64,000 nucleotides of DNA from Pseudomonas orientalis (GCF_002934065.1 NZ_CP018049.1:4276501-4340500); one strand, 5' to 3'. Numbered from the stretch's first letter, positions 34,787-43,228 are shown. The notes: generated by a model not told the origin, from the sequence alone. Numbers and translations: made by a program.

Positions 34787-35101
34787 TTATTTCGGCGCGC
34801 ACCCCAGGGCGATGCGCATCTTGATGATCGCGCGGTTGAACTTGACCGTGGTGTTGGTGCTTTTGCCGGCGGGTACGGTGACGGTGCGCCGACGCGGCGC
34901 TTCAGGGCCGTTGGTGAAGGTTACAGAGCACAGCGCATCTTGGGTGCCGTAGTTATTCAGCTGAATCGAGCTGATATCGCCGTCCACATCGGACGCGGTG
35001 TAGTCGATGCTCACGCCGTCGATCTTTTTGGTCACGTCGATAGGGTACGCAAACGCGCTCATCGGCAGCAGCGCCAGCCACACACAACACAATTTTCTCA
35101 T
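34787..35101 (-). CDS. Small periplasmic hypothetical protein
   Basis: 104 residues with a signal peptide (RKLCCVWLALLPMSAFA, cleavage before YP) and a beta-rich mature part with two cysteines (ALCSVTF and ALGCAPK) likely to form a disulfide. The VTVPAGKSTNTTVKFNRAIIKMRI stretch resembles a small Ig-like fold. GGAGA precedes the ATG at 35101. It is divergent from a LysR gene only 49 bp away. No function recognised. Confidence 0.78.
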   Translation of the reverse strand: MRKLCCVWLALLPMSAFAYPIDVTKKIDGVSIDYTASDVDGDISSIQLNNYGTQDALCSVTFTNGPEAPRRRTVTVPAGKSTNTTVKFNRAIIKMRIALGCAPK

Positions 35102-35150
35102 TCGGCAGTCTCCAATAAGGACCGCCAGCTTAGGACAAGAGGAGCTCATC

Positions 35151-36074
35151 TTGAAAGCGCCCCGCGTTACCCTTGATCAATGGCGCACGTTGCAGGCCGT
35201 GGTCGACCATGGCGGCTTCGCCCAGGCGGCCGAAGCGCTGCACCGTTCGCAGTCCTCGGTGAGCTACACCGTGGCGCGCATGCAGGACCAACTCGGCGTG
35301 CCGCTGCTGCGCATCGACGGGCGCAAGGCGGTCCTCACCGACGCGGGTGAAGTGCTGCTGCGCCGCTCGCGGCAACTGGTGAAAAACGCCAGCCAGCTGG
35401 AAGACCTCGCCCATCATATGGAACAAGGCTGGGAGGCCGAAGTGCGCCTGGTCGTGGACGCGGCCTATCCCAACGCGCGCCTGGTACGTGCCCTGACCGC
35501 TTTCATGCCGCAGAGCCGAGGGTGCCGGGTACGCTTGCGTGAGGAGGTGTTGTCCGGTGTCGAGGAGCTTTTGATAGAAGGCGTGGCTGACCTGGCGATC
35601 TGCGGTTTCAGCATTCCCGGTTACCTGGGCACCGAAATGAGCGATGTGGAATTCATCGCCGTGGCCCATCCCGAGCATGCGCTGCACCGCATGAACCGCG
35701 AGTTGAGCTTCCAGGACCTGGAAAGCCAGATGCAGGTGGTCATCCGCGACTCCGGGCGCCAGCAACCGCGGGATGTGGGTTGGCTGGGCGCCGAACAACG
35801 CTGGACCGTCGGCAGCCTGGCCACCGCCGCCGCGTTTGTGGGCAGCGGCTTGGGCTTTGCCTGGTTGCCCCGGCACATGATCGAGCGCGAACTTACCGAA
35901 GGCGTGCTCAAGCAACTGCCGTTGGAACAGGGCGGCAGCCGCCACCCCACGTTCTATTTGTATTCGAACAAGGACAAACCCCTGGGGCCGGCGACGCAGA
36001 TCCTCGTGGAATTGCTGCGCACCTTTGATACCGCTCCGCTGGATGCGCCCTTCGCGGCCCCCCGGCAAGCCTGA
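35151..36074 (+). CDS. LysR-type transcriptional regulator
   Basis: 307 residues: helix-turn-helix (LQAVVDHGGFAQAAEALHRSQSSVSYTVARMQDQLG, about 12-47) and LysR effector domain (about 90-295). The start appears to be a TTG at 35151, because AGAGGAG lies 6 bp upstream and the family-typical sequence begins there; no ATG or GTG fits better. It is followed within 15 bp by a decayed alpha/beta hydrolase gene, possibly its former target. Confidence 0.85.
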   Translation: MKAPRVTLDQWRTLQAVVDHGGFAQAAEALHRSQSSVSYTVARMQDQLGVPLLRIDGRKAVLTDAGEVLLRRSRQLVKNASQLEDLAHHMEQGWEAEVRLVVDAAYPNARLVRALTAFMPQSRGCRVRLREEVLSGVEELLIEGVADLAICGFSIPGYLGTEMSDVEFIAVAHPEHALHRMNRELSFQDLESQMQVVIRDSGRQQPRDVGWLGAEQRWTVGSLATAAAFVGSGLGFAWLPRHMIERELTEGVLKQLPLEQGGSRHPTFYLYSNKDKPLGPATQILVELLRTFDTAPLDAPFAAPRQA

Positions 36075-36088
36075 AACGGAGTTCATCC

Positions 36089-36363
36089 ATGGCCTGGTTC
36101 AATCCCGCGCGCTTCGACGCGATTGTGGGCTGTGGCGACAGGAACAACGTTCCAGAATCATCTGTCCAAACCCTGACCGTCAACGCCGACCACGACTACA
36201 TCCCGTGGCGCAGAAAGAAATCTATGTAAAACTGCTGCCCAATGCGCGACTGGTGGTGATCGATGTTTCCCACCATGCCGCGCCCTTGGATCAACCCGAA
36301 GTCTTTAACGCTAGCCTGCTCGACTTTCTAAAGACGGTCGACGCCATTACCCAGGATCACTGA
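36089..36363 (+). pseudogene. Alpha/beta hydrolase remnant (deleted and frameshifted)
   Basis: From ATG 36089 a short frame reads MAWFNPARF and later TLTVNADHDYIP, then the frame breaks near 36209-36215. The hydrolase sequence continues in another frame as VAQKEIYVKLLPNARLVVIDVSHHAAPLDQPEVFNASLLDFL, the normal C-terminus of an alpha/beta hydrolase with its catalytic His region. The nucleophile elbow and most of the protein are missing, so there is both an internal deletion and a frameshift. Confidence 0.72.
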
Positions 36364-36366
36364 CCC

Positions 36367-36930
36367 ATGCTGAAAAAAATCGCCTTCCTTGCCGGTTCCG
36401 TTCTGTTCGCTGCCAACCTGATGGCGGCCGAACCGGCCAAGGCGCCCCACGTACTGATTTCCACCACCAACGGCGACATTGAAATCGAACTCGACCCGGT
36501 CAAGGCACCGATCAGCACCAAGAATTTCCTCGCCTATGTCGACAAGGGTTTCTACACCAACACGATTTTTCACCGTGTGATCCCTGGCTTCATGGTCCAG
36601 GGCGGCGGGTTCACCCAGCAAATGTCGCAAAAGCCGACCGAAGCACCGATCAAGAACGAAGCCAGCAACGGCCTGCACAACGTGCGCGGTACTTTGTCCA
36701 TGGCCCGCACCAATGACCCGAACTCGGCCACCAGCCAGTTCTTCATCAACGTGGCCGACAATGCCTTCCTCGACCCGGGCCGCGATGCCGGTTACGCGGT
36801 ATTTGCCAAGGTGGTCAAGGGCATGGACGTGGTGGATGTCATCGTCAACTCCCAGACCACCACCAAGCAAGGCATGCAGAACGTGCCAATCGATCCTGTT
36901 TTGATCAAGTCGGCCAAGCGCATCGACTGA
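36367..36930 (+). CDS. ppiA: Periplasmic peptidyl-prolyl cis-trans isomerase A (cyclophilin)
   Basis: 187 residues with a signal peptide (about 1-21, cleavage after MAA) and a complete cyclophilin domain: FHRVIPGFMVQGGG (catalytic Arg in FHR), MARTNDPNSATSQFFIN and FAKVVKGMDVVD. It catalyses proline isomerisation during folding in the periplasm. It starts 3 bp after the hydrolase remnant. Confidence 0.93.
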   Translation: MLKKIAFLAGSVLFAANLMAAEPAKAPHVLISTTNGDIEIELDPVKAPISTKNFLAYVDKGFYTNTIFHRVIPGFMVQGGGFTQQMSQKPTEAPIKNEASNGLHNVRGTLSMARTNDPNSATSQFFINVADNAFLDPGRDAGYAVFAKVVKGMDVVDVIVNSQTTTKQGMQNVPIDPVLIKSAKRID

Positions 36931-37012
36931 GGTCAGCGGGAACTTCCGCACGTTGCCCACAAGGTGACGTGCGCATTTGAAAGGAGAGCCCGCACGGCGG
37001 GCGTCAAGCCTA

Positions 37013-38845
37013 ATGCTCTATCGTCGTTTTGAACAACTGATCGATATCTTCCGCGATGCTCCCAGCGCGGCCCCGCCCGATAAAGTCCTGCCCTTCTACC
37101 TCTACTACCTGCGCCAGGTGTGGCCGTGTTTTGCCGCGCTGTTGGTGGTGGGCCTGGTCGGTGCGCTGATCGAGGTCGCGCTGTTCAGCTACTTGAGCCG
37201 CATCATCGACCTGGCCCAGGGCACGCCGCCCGCGAATTTCTTCCAGGTGCACAGCACCGAGCTGATCTGGATGGCCGTGGTCGCCCTGCTGCTGCGGCCG
37301 ATTTTCAACAGCCTGCATGACTTGCTCGTGCACCAGACCATCAACCCCGGCATGACCAGCCTGATCCGCTGGCAGAACCACAGCTACGTGCTCAAACAGA
37401 GCCTGAATTTCTTCCAGAATGATTTCGCCGGGCGCATTGCCCAACGCATCATGCAAACCGGCAACTCGTTGCGTGACTCTGCGGTGGCAACGGCCGAAGC
37501 CATCTGGCACGTGTCGATCTATGCCATCACCTCGCTGGTGTTGTTTGCCGAGGCCGACTGGCGACTGATGATTCCGTTGATCATCTGGATCGTCTGCTAC
37601 TGCCTGGCATTGCGTTACTTCGTACCGCGGGTCAAGGAGCGTTCGGTGATCTCTTCCGAAGCACGCTCCAAACTCATGGGCCGCATCGTCGACGGCTACA
37701 CCAACATCACCACCTTGAAGCTGTTTGCCCATACGCAGAATGAGCAGGAATACGCCAAGGAAGCGATTGTCGAGCAAACCGAAAAAACCCAACTGGCGGC
37801 GCGCGTGCTCACCAGCATGGACGCGGTCATCACCGTCCTGAACGGCCTGCTGATCGTCACCACCACAGGCCTCGCCCTGTGGCTGTGGACGCAGTCGCTG
37901 ATTTCCGTCGGCGCCATTGCCCTGGCCACCGGCCTGGTGATTCGCATCGTCAATATGTCCGGCTGGATCATGTGGGTGGTCAACGGCATTTTCGAAAACA
38001 TCGGCATCGTGCAGGATGGCCTCAAGACCATCGCGCAGCCGCTCGCGGTGGTCGACCGCGCCGACGCCCCGCGCCTGGAAGTGCCCCACGGCCTGGTGCG
38101 CTTCGAGCAGGTGGATTTCCACTACGGCAAGCAGAGCGGGATCATTGGCGGCCTGAACCTTGAGATCAAGGCCGGGGAGAAGATCGGCCTGATCGGGCCG
38201 TCCGGCGCAGGCAAGTCGACTCTGGTGAACCTGCTGCTACGCCTTTACGACCTGCAAGGTGGCCGCATCCTGATCGACGGCCAGGACATCGCCGAAGTTG
38301 CCCAGGAAAGCCTGCGTGCGCAGATCGGCATGATCACCCAGGACACCTCGCTGCTGCACCGCTCGATCCGCGACAACCTGCTGTATGGCAAGCCGCAGGC
38401 CACCGACGAAGAACTCTGGGCCGCCGTGCACAAGGCGCGCGCCGACGAGTTCATCCCGCTGCTGTCGGATTCCGAAGGCCGTACCGGGCTGGATGCCCAT
38501 GTGGGCGAGCGTGGGGTGAAACTCTCCGGCGGCCAGCGCCAGCGGATCGCCATCGCCCGCGTGCTGCTCAAGGATGCGCCGATTCTGATCATGGACGAAG
38601 CCACCTCGGCACTGGACTCCGAGGTGGAAGCCGCGATCCAGGAGAGCCTGGAAACCCTGATGCAGGGCAAGACCGTGATTGCGATTGCGCACCGACTGTC
38701 GACCATCGCACGGATGGACCGCCTGGTCGTGCTGGAGAAAGGCCAGATCGCCGAAAGCGGCAGCCACGCCCAACTGCTGGCCCATGGCGGGCTGTATGCG
38801 CGGTTGTGGCAGCACCAGACGGGTGGGTTCGTTGGCATCGATTGA
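37013..38845 (+). CDS. ABC transporter, fused permease and ATPase (exporter type)
   Basis: 610 residues: six-helix transmembrane domain (about 40-330), then a nucleotide-binding domain with Walker A GPSGAGKSTL, Q-loop ITQDTSLLHRS, signature LSGGQRQRIAIARVLL, Walker B ILIMDEATSALD and H-loop IAHRLSTIA. It is a half-transporter of the lipid/multidrug exporter class and should homodimerise; the substrate is unknown. The start at 37013 (MLYRRFEQL) is family-like, but AAGGAG lies 27 bp upstream with a GCCCGC-ACG-GCGGGC hairpin between; looping the hairpin out would restore normal spacing. Confidence 0.88.
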   Translation: MLYRRFEQLIDIFRDAPSAAPPDKVLPFYLYYLRQVWPCFAALLVVGLVGALIEVALFSYLSRIIDLAQGTPPANFFQVHSTELIWMAVVALLLRPIFNSLHDLLVHQTINPGMTSLIRWQNHSYVLKQSLNFFQNDFAGRIAQRIMQTGNSLRDSAVATAEAIWHVSIYAITSLVLFAEADWRLMIPLIIWIVCYCLALRYFVPRVKERSVISSEARSKLMGRIVDGYTNITTLKLFAHTQNEQEYAKEAIVEQTEKTQLAARVLTSMDAVITVLNGLLIVTTTGLALWLWTQSLISVGAIALATGLVIRIVNMSGWIMWVVNGIFENIGIVQDGLKTIAQPLAVVDRADAPRLEVPHGLVRFEQVDFHYGKQSGIIGGLNLEIKAGEKIGLIGPSGAGKSTLVNLLLRLYDLQGGRILIDGQDIAEVAQESLRAQIGMITQDTSLLHRSIRDNLLYGKPQATDEELWAAVHKARADEFIPLLSDSEGRTGLDAHVGERGVKLSGGQRQRIAIARVLLKDAPILIMDEATSALDSEVEAAIQESLETLMQGKTVIAIAHRLSTIARMDRLVVLEKGQIAESGSHAQLLAHGGLYARLWQHQTGGFVGID

Positions 38846-38887
38846 AGGCATCGAGACCCACAAGACTCAAAAATGAGAGCGGGCCTT

Positions 38888-38918
38888 GATCGTTCCCACG
38901 CTCCGCGTGGGAACGATC
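38888..38918. repeat. GTTCCCACGC palindrome (copy 2)
   Basis: Perfect 14-bp arms (gatcgttcccacgc / gcgtgggaacgatc) around TCC, 42 bp past the ABC transporter stop. Same family as 23932-23956. It probably serves as a terminator between the ABC gene and the convergent brnTA module. Confidence 0.82.
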
Positions 38919-38924
38919 TTACGG

Positions 38925-38950
38925 TCAGGCCTGCCGATAAGGCAGGGCGG
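38925..38950 (-). pseudogene. Orphan 3' tail of a GNAT gene (duplicated scar)
   Basis: 26 bp matching the 3' end of the GNAT gene at 39550-39575 with three differences. Both copies read ALPYRQA-stop on the minus strand and every difference is synonymous, so this tail came from another allele or ortholog rather than a simple copy error. It brackets brnTA with the intact gene end; a 17-bp run is identical. Confidence 0.65.
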
Positions 38951-38967
38951 AACTTTTGACGTATTGA

Positions 38968-39216
38968 TCAGCCTTGATGAGCCTGCATGTACTGGCGCAA
39001 AAGCTGGTTAATGCGGGTTTGGTAGCCAGTGCCTTGACCTTTGAACCACTCTAAAACATCCGCATCAAGTCGAATGGTGACCGCCTGCTTCACAGGAACA
39101 CGCAGTTCAGCACGTCGAAAAAACTCAGCATCCAGTTCAGGAATTTCACTGGTATCAATATCTTTGTCGCTCATCTTGGCCAGGCGCTCCCAATCAGTTT
39201 TCGATGTTTGCGTCAT
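38968..39216 (-). CDS. brnA: BrnA-family antitoxin
   Basis: 82 residues: an acidic N-terminal toxin-binding part (DKDIDTSEIPELDAEFFRRAEL) and a C-terminal ribbon-helix-helix DNA-binding part (VKQAVTIRLDADVLEWFKGQG...TRINQLLRQYM). It neutralises BrnT and autorepresses the operon. It overlaps the end of brnT by 23 bp, the usual toxin-first order of brnTA. Confidence 0.9.
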   Translation of the reverse strand: MTQTSKTDWERLAKMSDKDIDTSEIPELDAEFFRRAELRVPVKQAVTIRLDADVLEWFKGQGTGYQTRINQLLRQYMQAHQG

Positions 39217-39472
39217 AATATTTGGCCTCCTTCTTGGTTGCTTTTCGGGCGGAAATGATACGGATCACATCACCACACCGCTCGGTGTATACGACAACAC
39301 CAATCAATAATTTGATCCAGCCAATACTGATCCAACGCTCTTCGTCATAATCCGCTCGATCATCGCGCAAGGCCAGCATTGGATGTCTGAAGATATCCGG
39401 AACGTCGTTGAAATCGATGCCGTGCTTAGCAATGTTGGCCTTGTTTTTTGAATCATCCCACTCAAAATGCAT
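39194..39472 (-). CDS. brnT: BrnT-family ribonuclease toxin
   Basis: 92 residues with the BrnT/RelE-like fold: FEWDDSKNKANIAKHGIDFNDV at the start, DDRADYDEERWISIGW in the middle and RIISARKATKKEAKYY at the end. These are the conserved basic, Asp and Arg-Ala-Arg-type elements of BrnT mRNA interferases. Start at 39472 has AGGAC upstream; a longer frame to 39673 runs into the GNAT gene and is rejected. Expression is probably controlled by the palindrome just upstream. Confidence 0.9.
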   Translation of the reverse strand: MHFEWDDSKNKANIAKHGIDFNDVPDIFRHPMLALRDDRADYDEERWISIGWIKLLIGVVVYTERCGDVIRIISARKATKKEAKYYDANIEN

Positions 39473-39480
39473 GGCACGTC

Positions 39481-39504
39481 CTGTATGTACTTTTGTACAT
39501 ACAG
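39481..39504. promoter_or_regulatory. brnTA operator palindrome
   Basis: Perfect 10-bp arms ctgtatgtac / gtacatacag around TTTT, beginning 9 bp upstream of the brnT start codon. The ribbon-helix-helix antitoxin BrnA is expected to bind such a site. Confidence 0.7.
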
Positions 39505-39549
39505 AATAGCGATTTCGGCTTCTTTGACCAGTTCTGCCAGACCGGTGGC

Positions 39550-40680
39550 TCAAGCCTGCCGATAAGGCAGCGCCGTCCTCGCCTCTTCGGCATACGCCAG
39601 GATGCCCACTCGCTCGCGCTCGAGGAAATCCTCCACGGCGTTTTTCAGTCCCGGATGGCGCAGGTAATGCCACGAGCGGGTAATCACCGGTTCAAAGCCA
39701 CGAATCAATTTGTGCTCGCCTTGAGCACCGGCATCGAAGCGTTGCAGGCCGTGGGCGATGGCATAGTCCATGCCCTGGTAGAAACAGGTCTCGAAATGCA
39801 GCCGGTCGAACTCTGCCAGGCAGCCCCAATAGCGGCCGTAGAAGCTGTCACCGCCGATCAGGCTGAACGCCATCGCCACCGGGCGTGAGCCCTGTTTGGC
39901 CAGGACCACGCGGATCGCCTCGGGCATGCGCTCGGCCAGCAGGCTGAAAAACGCCCGGGTCAGGTAGGGCGACTGGCGGCGTACCGCGTAGGTGTTGGCG
40001 TAACAGGCGTAAACAAAATCCCACTGGGCTTCGCTCAGTTCATGGCCCTGCAACCACTCGAACTCGATACCCTGCCCCGCCACCTGTTCGCGCTCTTTGC
40101 GCATCTGTTTGCGCTTGCGTGAACTCAGGGCGTCGAGAAAATCCTGGAAGTCGCGGTAGCCACGGTTCTGCCAGTGGAACTGGCAGCCCAGGCGCTGCAA
40201 CCAGCCAGGTTGCCGGGCCAGTGCGTCATCGGCCAGCGCGTCGGTGAAATTGACATGGGCACTGGATAGCCCTTCGATTTCCAGGTAACCGGGCAGGCTG
40301 TTCAACAGTTCGAAGCCGTCCTCGGCATTGGCTGCCAGCAAACGCGGGCCGCTGACCGGACTGAACGGTACGGCCGTCAGCAGCTTGGGGTAGTAGTCGA
40401 TGCCGGCGCGTGCGCAGGCGTCGGCCCACCCGTGATCGAACACGTACTCGCCATAGGAATGCCACTTGCGATAACCGGGCAATGCCGCCACCAGCCGCTC
40501 GCCTTCCCAATGCAGCAAATGCTCCGGTTGCCAGCCCGAATGGGCCCCCAGGCTGCCACTGTCTTCCAGCGCGCTCAGGAACGCATGCCGCACGAATGGC
40601 TGGGCCTGCGGCGCCAGGGCATCCCAGGCCTGCGGGGTGATGTCGGACAGGCTGTCCAGGCGTTGCAGCGGCATCGGCAT
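39550..40680 (-). CDS. GNAT/FemAB-like N-acyltransferase (PF04339-type)
   Basis: 376 residues of the large peptidoglycan-biosynthesis-like GNAT family: FVRHAFLSALEDSGSLGAHSGWQPEHLL near the start, SSRKRKQMRKEREQV (about 190-204), a central acetyltransferase fold (AMAFSLIGGDSFYGRYWGCL), and FDAGAQGEHKLIRGFEP near the end. The specific acceptor is unknown. Start at 40680 (MPMPLQRL) follows AGAGAAG. The 3' end is the sequence duplicated on the far side of brnTA. Confidence 0.85.
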   Translation of the reverse strand: MPMPLQRLDSLSDITPQAWDALAPQAQPFVRHAFLSALEDSGSLGAHSGWQPEHLLHWEGERLVAALPGYRKWHSYGEYVFDHGWADACARAGIDYYPKLLTAVPFSPVSGPRLLAANAEDGFELLNSLPGYLEIEGLSSAHVNFTDALADDALARQPGWLQRLGCQFHWQNRGYRDFQDFLDALSSRKRKQMRKEREQVAGQGIEFEWLQGHELSEAQWDFVYACYANTYAVRRQSPYLTRAFFSLLAERMPEAIRVVLAKQGSRPVAMAFSLIGGDSFYGRYWGCLAEFDRLHFETCFYQGMDYAIAHGLQRFDAGAQGEHKLIRGFEPVITRSWHYLRHPGLKNAVEDFLERERVGILAYAEEARTALPYRQA

Positions 40681-40960
40681 CTTCTCTGTGTCTTGGGCGT
40701 GAAAGCCTGGCGAGTATCGCCTATCACAGCCGAGTGCACACCCGGAAAAAACCCAGGACACAACTCCAAATCAATAGTTCCGTGGGCAAACCAATTGTCA
40801 TGGAGATGAAATCACTTAGCCACTACTCCGTCATAAACCGTCGCGATACTGACGCCTGTTTTTAGAGCACCCGGGTTTGCCAGGTGGCCTTTTTTCCGTC
40901 CGTCATCGGTCGGTTGTGTCCTGGAGGGTTTGTTACCCCTCCTCACTTTCGGAGATTGAT

Positions 40961-42283
40961 ATGCGTCTTGCTTCCACTAAAACTGCGGCGGTCCTGTGCG
41001 GCGGCCTGTTACTGGCCCTGAGCGTTCCGGCCAGCGCTGCAGTCGACGCTAAGTTGCTCGACATGCTCAAGGCCAACGGCCAGATCACTGCTTCGCAGTA
41101 CACCGAATTGCAGAACGAGTTGGCCAAGGACCAGAAAGAACAGCAGATCGCACGCCAGGCCCAACAGGAAACCAACGAACAGATCGCGGCCACCGCGAAA
41201 AAGACCAACGAGCTGAGCAGCTTCGACCAGAAGCTGGCCTGGGCCGCCAAGACTCAGTTCAAGGGCGATGTGCGCTTTCGCCAGGAAACCATCAAGATCG
41301 ATGGCGAGCCCAACAACGGTGGGCGTGACAAGGACCGTCAACGTATCCGCGCGCGCCTGGGTGCCTACACCGAGATCAACCCGCAGGTGGACACCGGTAT
41401 CCGTATCGCCACGGGCGGCGGTGACGATGCGCGTTCCACCAACCAGGACCAGGATGGTTACTTCGATAAGAAATCGATCTGGCTGGACCTCGGCTATATC
41501 GACTACCACCCGGACCAGATCAAGAATCTGCACGTGATCGGCGGCAAGATGCTGCAACCGTGGGTGAGCATGGGCGATGTGATCTGGGACAGCGATATCA
41601 ACCCCGAAGGCCTGGCCGTCACCTACAAATACCCGCTTGGCGGCAGCGCCGAGCTGTTCGGCAGCCTGGGCAACTACAACCTCAAGGACAACGTCGACGG
41701 CGACGGCGTGCAATTTCGCCACGACCTGCGCCTGACATCCGGCCAGTTGGGCACGCGTTTCTCGCTGACCGACAACCTGAAAATGACCCTGGGCGGCAGT
41801 GTCTACGCCTACCAGAACGACAAGGACAGCCGCTGCACGACCACCACCACGCCTTGCGCACTGGCGGTCAACGGCAACTCGGCCAATAACGAATTCCGCT
41901 TGTATGAAGGCTTTGCCCAGGCCGACATCGGCGGCCTGGCAGTGCCATTGGCCTTCTACGGCCAATACGTGAAAAACAACGATGCCGTGACCGATCAGGA
42001 CACCGCCTGGTTGGTGGGTGCCAAGTCCAAGGTGTTCGGTTTCAACCTCGACTACAACTACCGCGATACGCAACGTGACGCAGTGGTAGGCGCCTTCACC
42101 GATTCGGACTTCGCCAACGGCACCACCGGTTCGCGCGGTCACAAGATGAAGGTCAGCTACGACATCGACAAGAACTTCGCCCTGGGCGCCACGTACTTCC
42201 TGACCAAGGCTGACTACGCCAGCCGTACCCAGCGTGATGCCAACACCAACACCCTGCAGCTGGATGCTGAAGCCAAGTTCTAA
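40961..42283 (+). CDS. Putative outer-membrane porin with coiled-coil N-terminus
   Basis: 440 residues: a signal peptide (about 1-26, cleavage after ASA), a short helical coiled coil (about 30-85, QNELAKDQKEQQIARQAQQETNEQ split by helix turns) and a beta-barrel of alternating strands ending in F. It belongs to the family annotated as putative porin in Pseudomonas; substrate unknown. Start at 40961 is preceded by CGGAGAT. A small hairpin (GGAGG / CCTCC, 40923-40942) lies in the leader just before the ribosome-binding site and could affect translation. Confidence 0.82.
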   Translation: MRLASTKTAAVLCGGLLLALSVPASAAVDAKLLDMLKANGQITASQYTELQNELAKDQKEQQIARQAQQETNEQIAATAKKTNELSSFDQKLAWAAKTQFKGDVRFRQETIKIDGEPNNGGRDKDRQRIRARLGAYTEINPQVDTGIRIATGGGDDARSTNQDQDGYFDKKSIWLDLGYIDYHPDQIKNLHVIGGKMLQPWVSMGDVIWDSDINPEGLAVTYKYPLGGSAELFGSLGNYNLKDNVDGDGVQFRHDLRLTSGQLGTRFSLTDNLKMTLGGSVYAYQNDKDSRCTTTTTPCALAVNGNSANNEFRLYEGFAQADIGGLAVPLAFYGQYVKNNDAVTDQDTAWLVGAKSKVFGFNLDYNYRDTQRDAVVGAFTDSDFANGTTGSRGHKMKVSYDIDKNFALGATYFLTKADYASRTQRDANTNTLQLDAEAKF

Positions 42284-42291
42284 CCTCACCC

Positions 42292-42391
42292 TGTGGGAGC
42301 GAGCTTGCTCGCGAAGAACGAACAGGCAGCGCGTTTATCCTGGATACCCGCGTTATCGTTGACGTTTTTCGCGAGCGAGCTCGCTCCTACA
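42292..42391. repeat. REPIN after the porin gene
   Basis: From TGTGGGAGCGAGCTTGCTCG to its inverse ending CGCTCCTACA, about 100 bp. Its right end touches the last 5 bp of the convergent anti-sigma gene. Confidence 0.85.
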
Positions 42392-42620
42392 CATCTTTAC
42401 GCCGCTCGGCAGCGAGCCGCTCGGCCAGCGCATCCGCATCCTTCACCGGCTCGTCCGGCATGATCCGCAACGTCGCCTGCATCAGGCGCATCTGACGGAT
42501 AAAGCGCCGGCAGTTCGGGCAGAACATCAAGTGATGACGCACCAGCAGACGCTCTCGGAAGGTCAATTGCCCATCGAGGTAGTCACTGGAACGTGCCACT
42601 TGCTCCTTACACGTCAACAT
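42387..42620 (-). CDS. Anti-sigma factor with zinc-binding (ZAS/zf-HC2) motif
   Basis: 77 residues. H30-x3-C34-x2-C37 (HLMFCPNC) is the zinc-anti-sigma signature, and an upstream His29 or Cys4 may complete the site. There is no membrane segment, so it should be cytoplasmic and possibly redox- or metal-responsive. Its start overlaps the sigma-factor stop by 7 bp, so the two are translationally coupled. Confidence 0.85.
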   Translation of the reverse strand: MLTCKEQVARSSDYLDGQLTFRERLLVRHHLMFCPNCRRFIRQMRLMQATLRIMPDEPVKDADALAERLAAERRKDV

Positions 42621-43228
42621 TCGCCCGTTTCCTCAAAATGCTCCACTGTGGCAAAGACTTTAAGCCGTGCCCGATGCAGCAGCACACGCACATTGGAGAG
42701 TGAGAGCGTCAGAAGATTACAGATTTGCTCCAGCTCCAGGCCCTGGCGTTCACGTAGCACCAGCACACTGCTTTGCAATTCGGACAGGCTCAGCAGGGTG
42801 TGCTCCAGGCAGTCGCGCAATTCCTCTTCGGTGAGCAAGGCTTCCGGCGTGTCCTGGTGCCAGGCATACGGGGCTACGGCCCAGTGCCCATCGTCAGGCG
42901 TAAAGCGTTCATCACCGATGGTTCCATGGGGAGAAGGCAGGTCGTCAAGCAACACCTCCCGACGACTTTGCTTGTAGCGGCCCTTGGCGGCGTTCGCGGT
43001 GATCGTCAGCAGCCAGGTCTTCAGGCTGGAACGCCCTTCGAACCTGGCGAGGTTGCGGACCACTGACAGCCAGGCGTCCTGCACCACTTCATCGGCATGC
43101 CGCTGGCCGACGATGGCATAGGCCACCGCCCGCATCGCACTCTGGTACGTGGTGACCAACTCCTTGTAGGCCCGCTGCTCGCCCTTGAGCAGGCGTTCAA
43201 GCAGATGCGTGTCGTCCGCTGCTGCCAT
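42614..43228 (-). CDS. ECF-family RNA polymerase sigma factor (PA3285-like)
   Basis: 204 residues: sigma region 2 (about 10-85, with YKELVTTYQSAMRAVAYAIVG and DAWLSVVRNLARFEGRSSLKTWL) and region 4 (about 140-195, LSELQSSVLVLRERQGLELEQICNLLTLSLSNVRVLLHRA). A linker of about 50 residues between them is unusually long. GAGGTGTTGA precedes the ATG. It is followed by its likely anti-sigma and preceded by a PA3286-type FabH gene, the arrangement around P. aeruginosa PA3285/PA3286. Confidence 0.88.
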   Translation of the reverse strand: MAAADDTHLLERLLKGEQRAYKELVTTYQSAMRAVAYAIVGQRHADEVVQDAWLSVVRNLARFEGRSSLKTWLLTITANAAKGRYKQSRREVLLDDLPSPHGTIGDERFTPDDGHWAVAPYAWHQDTPEALLTEEELRDCLEHTLLSLSELQSSVLVLRERQGLELEQICNLLTLSLSNVRVLLHRARLKVFATVEHFEETGEC

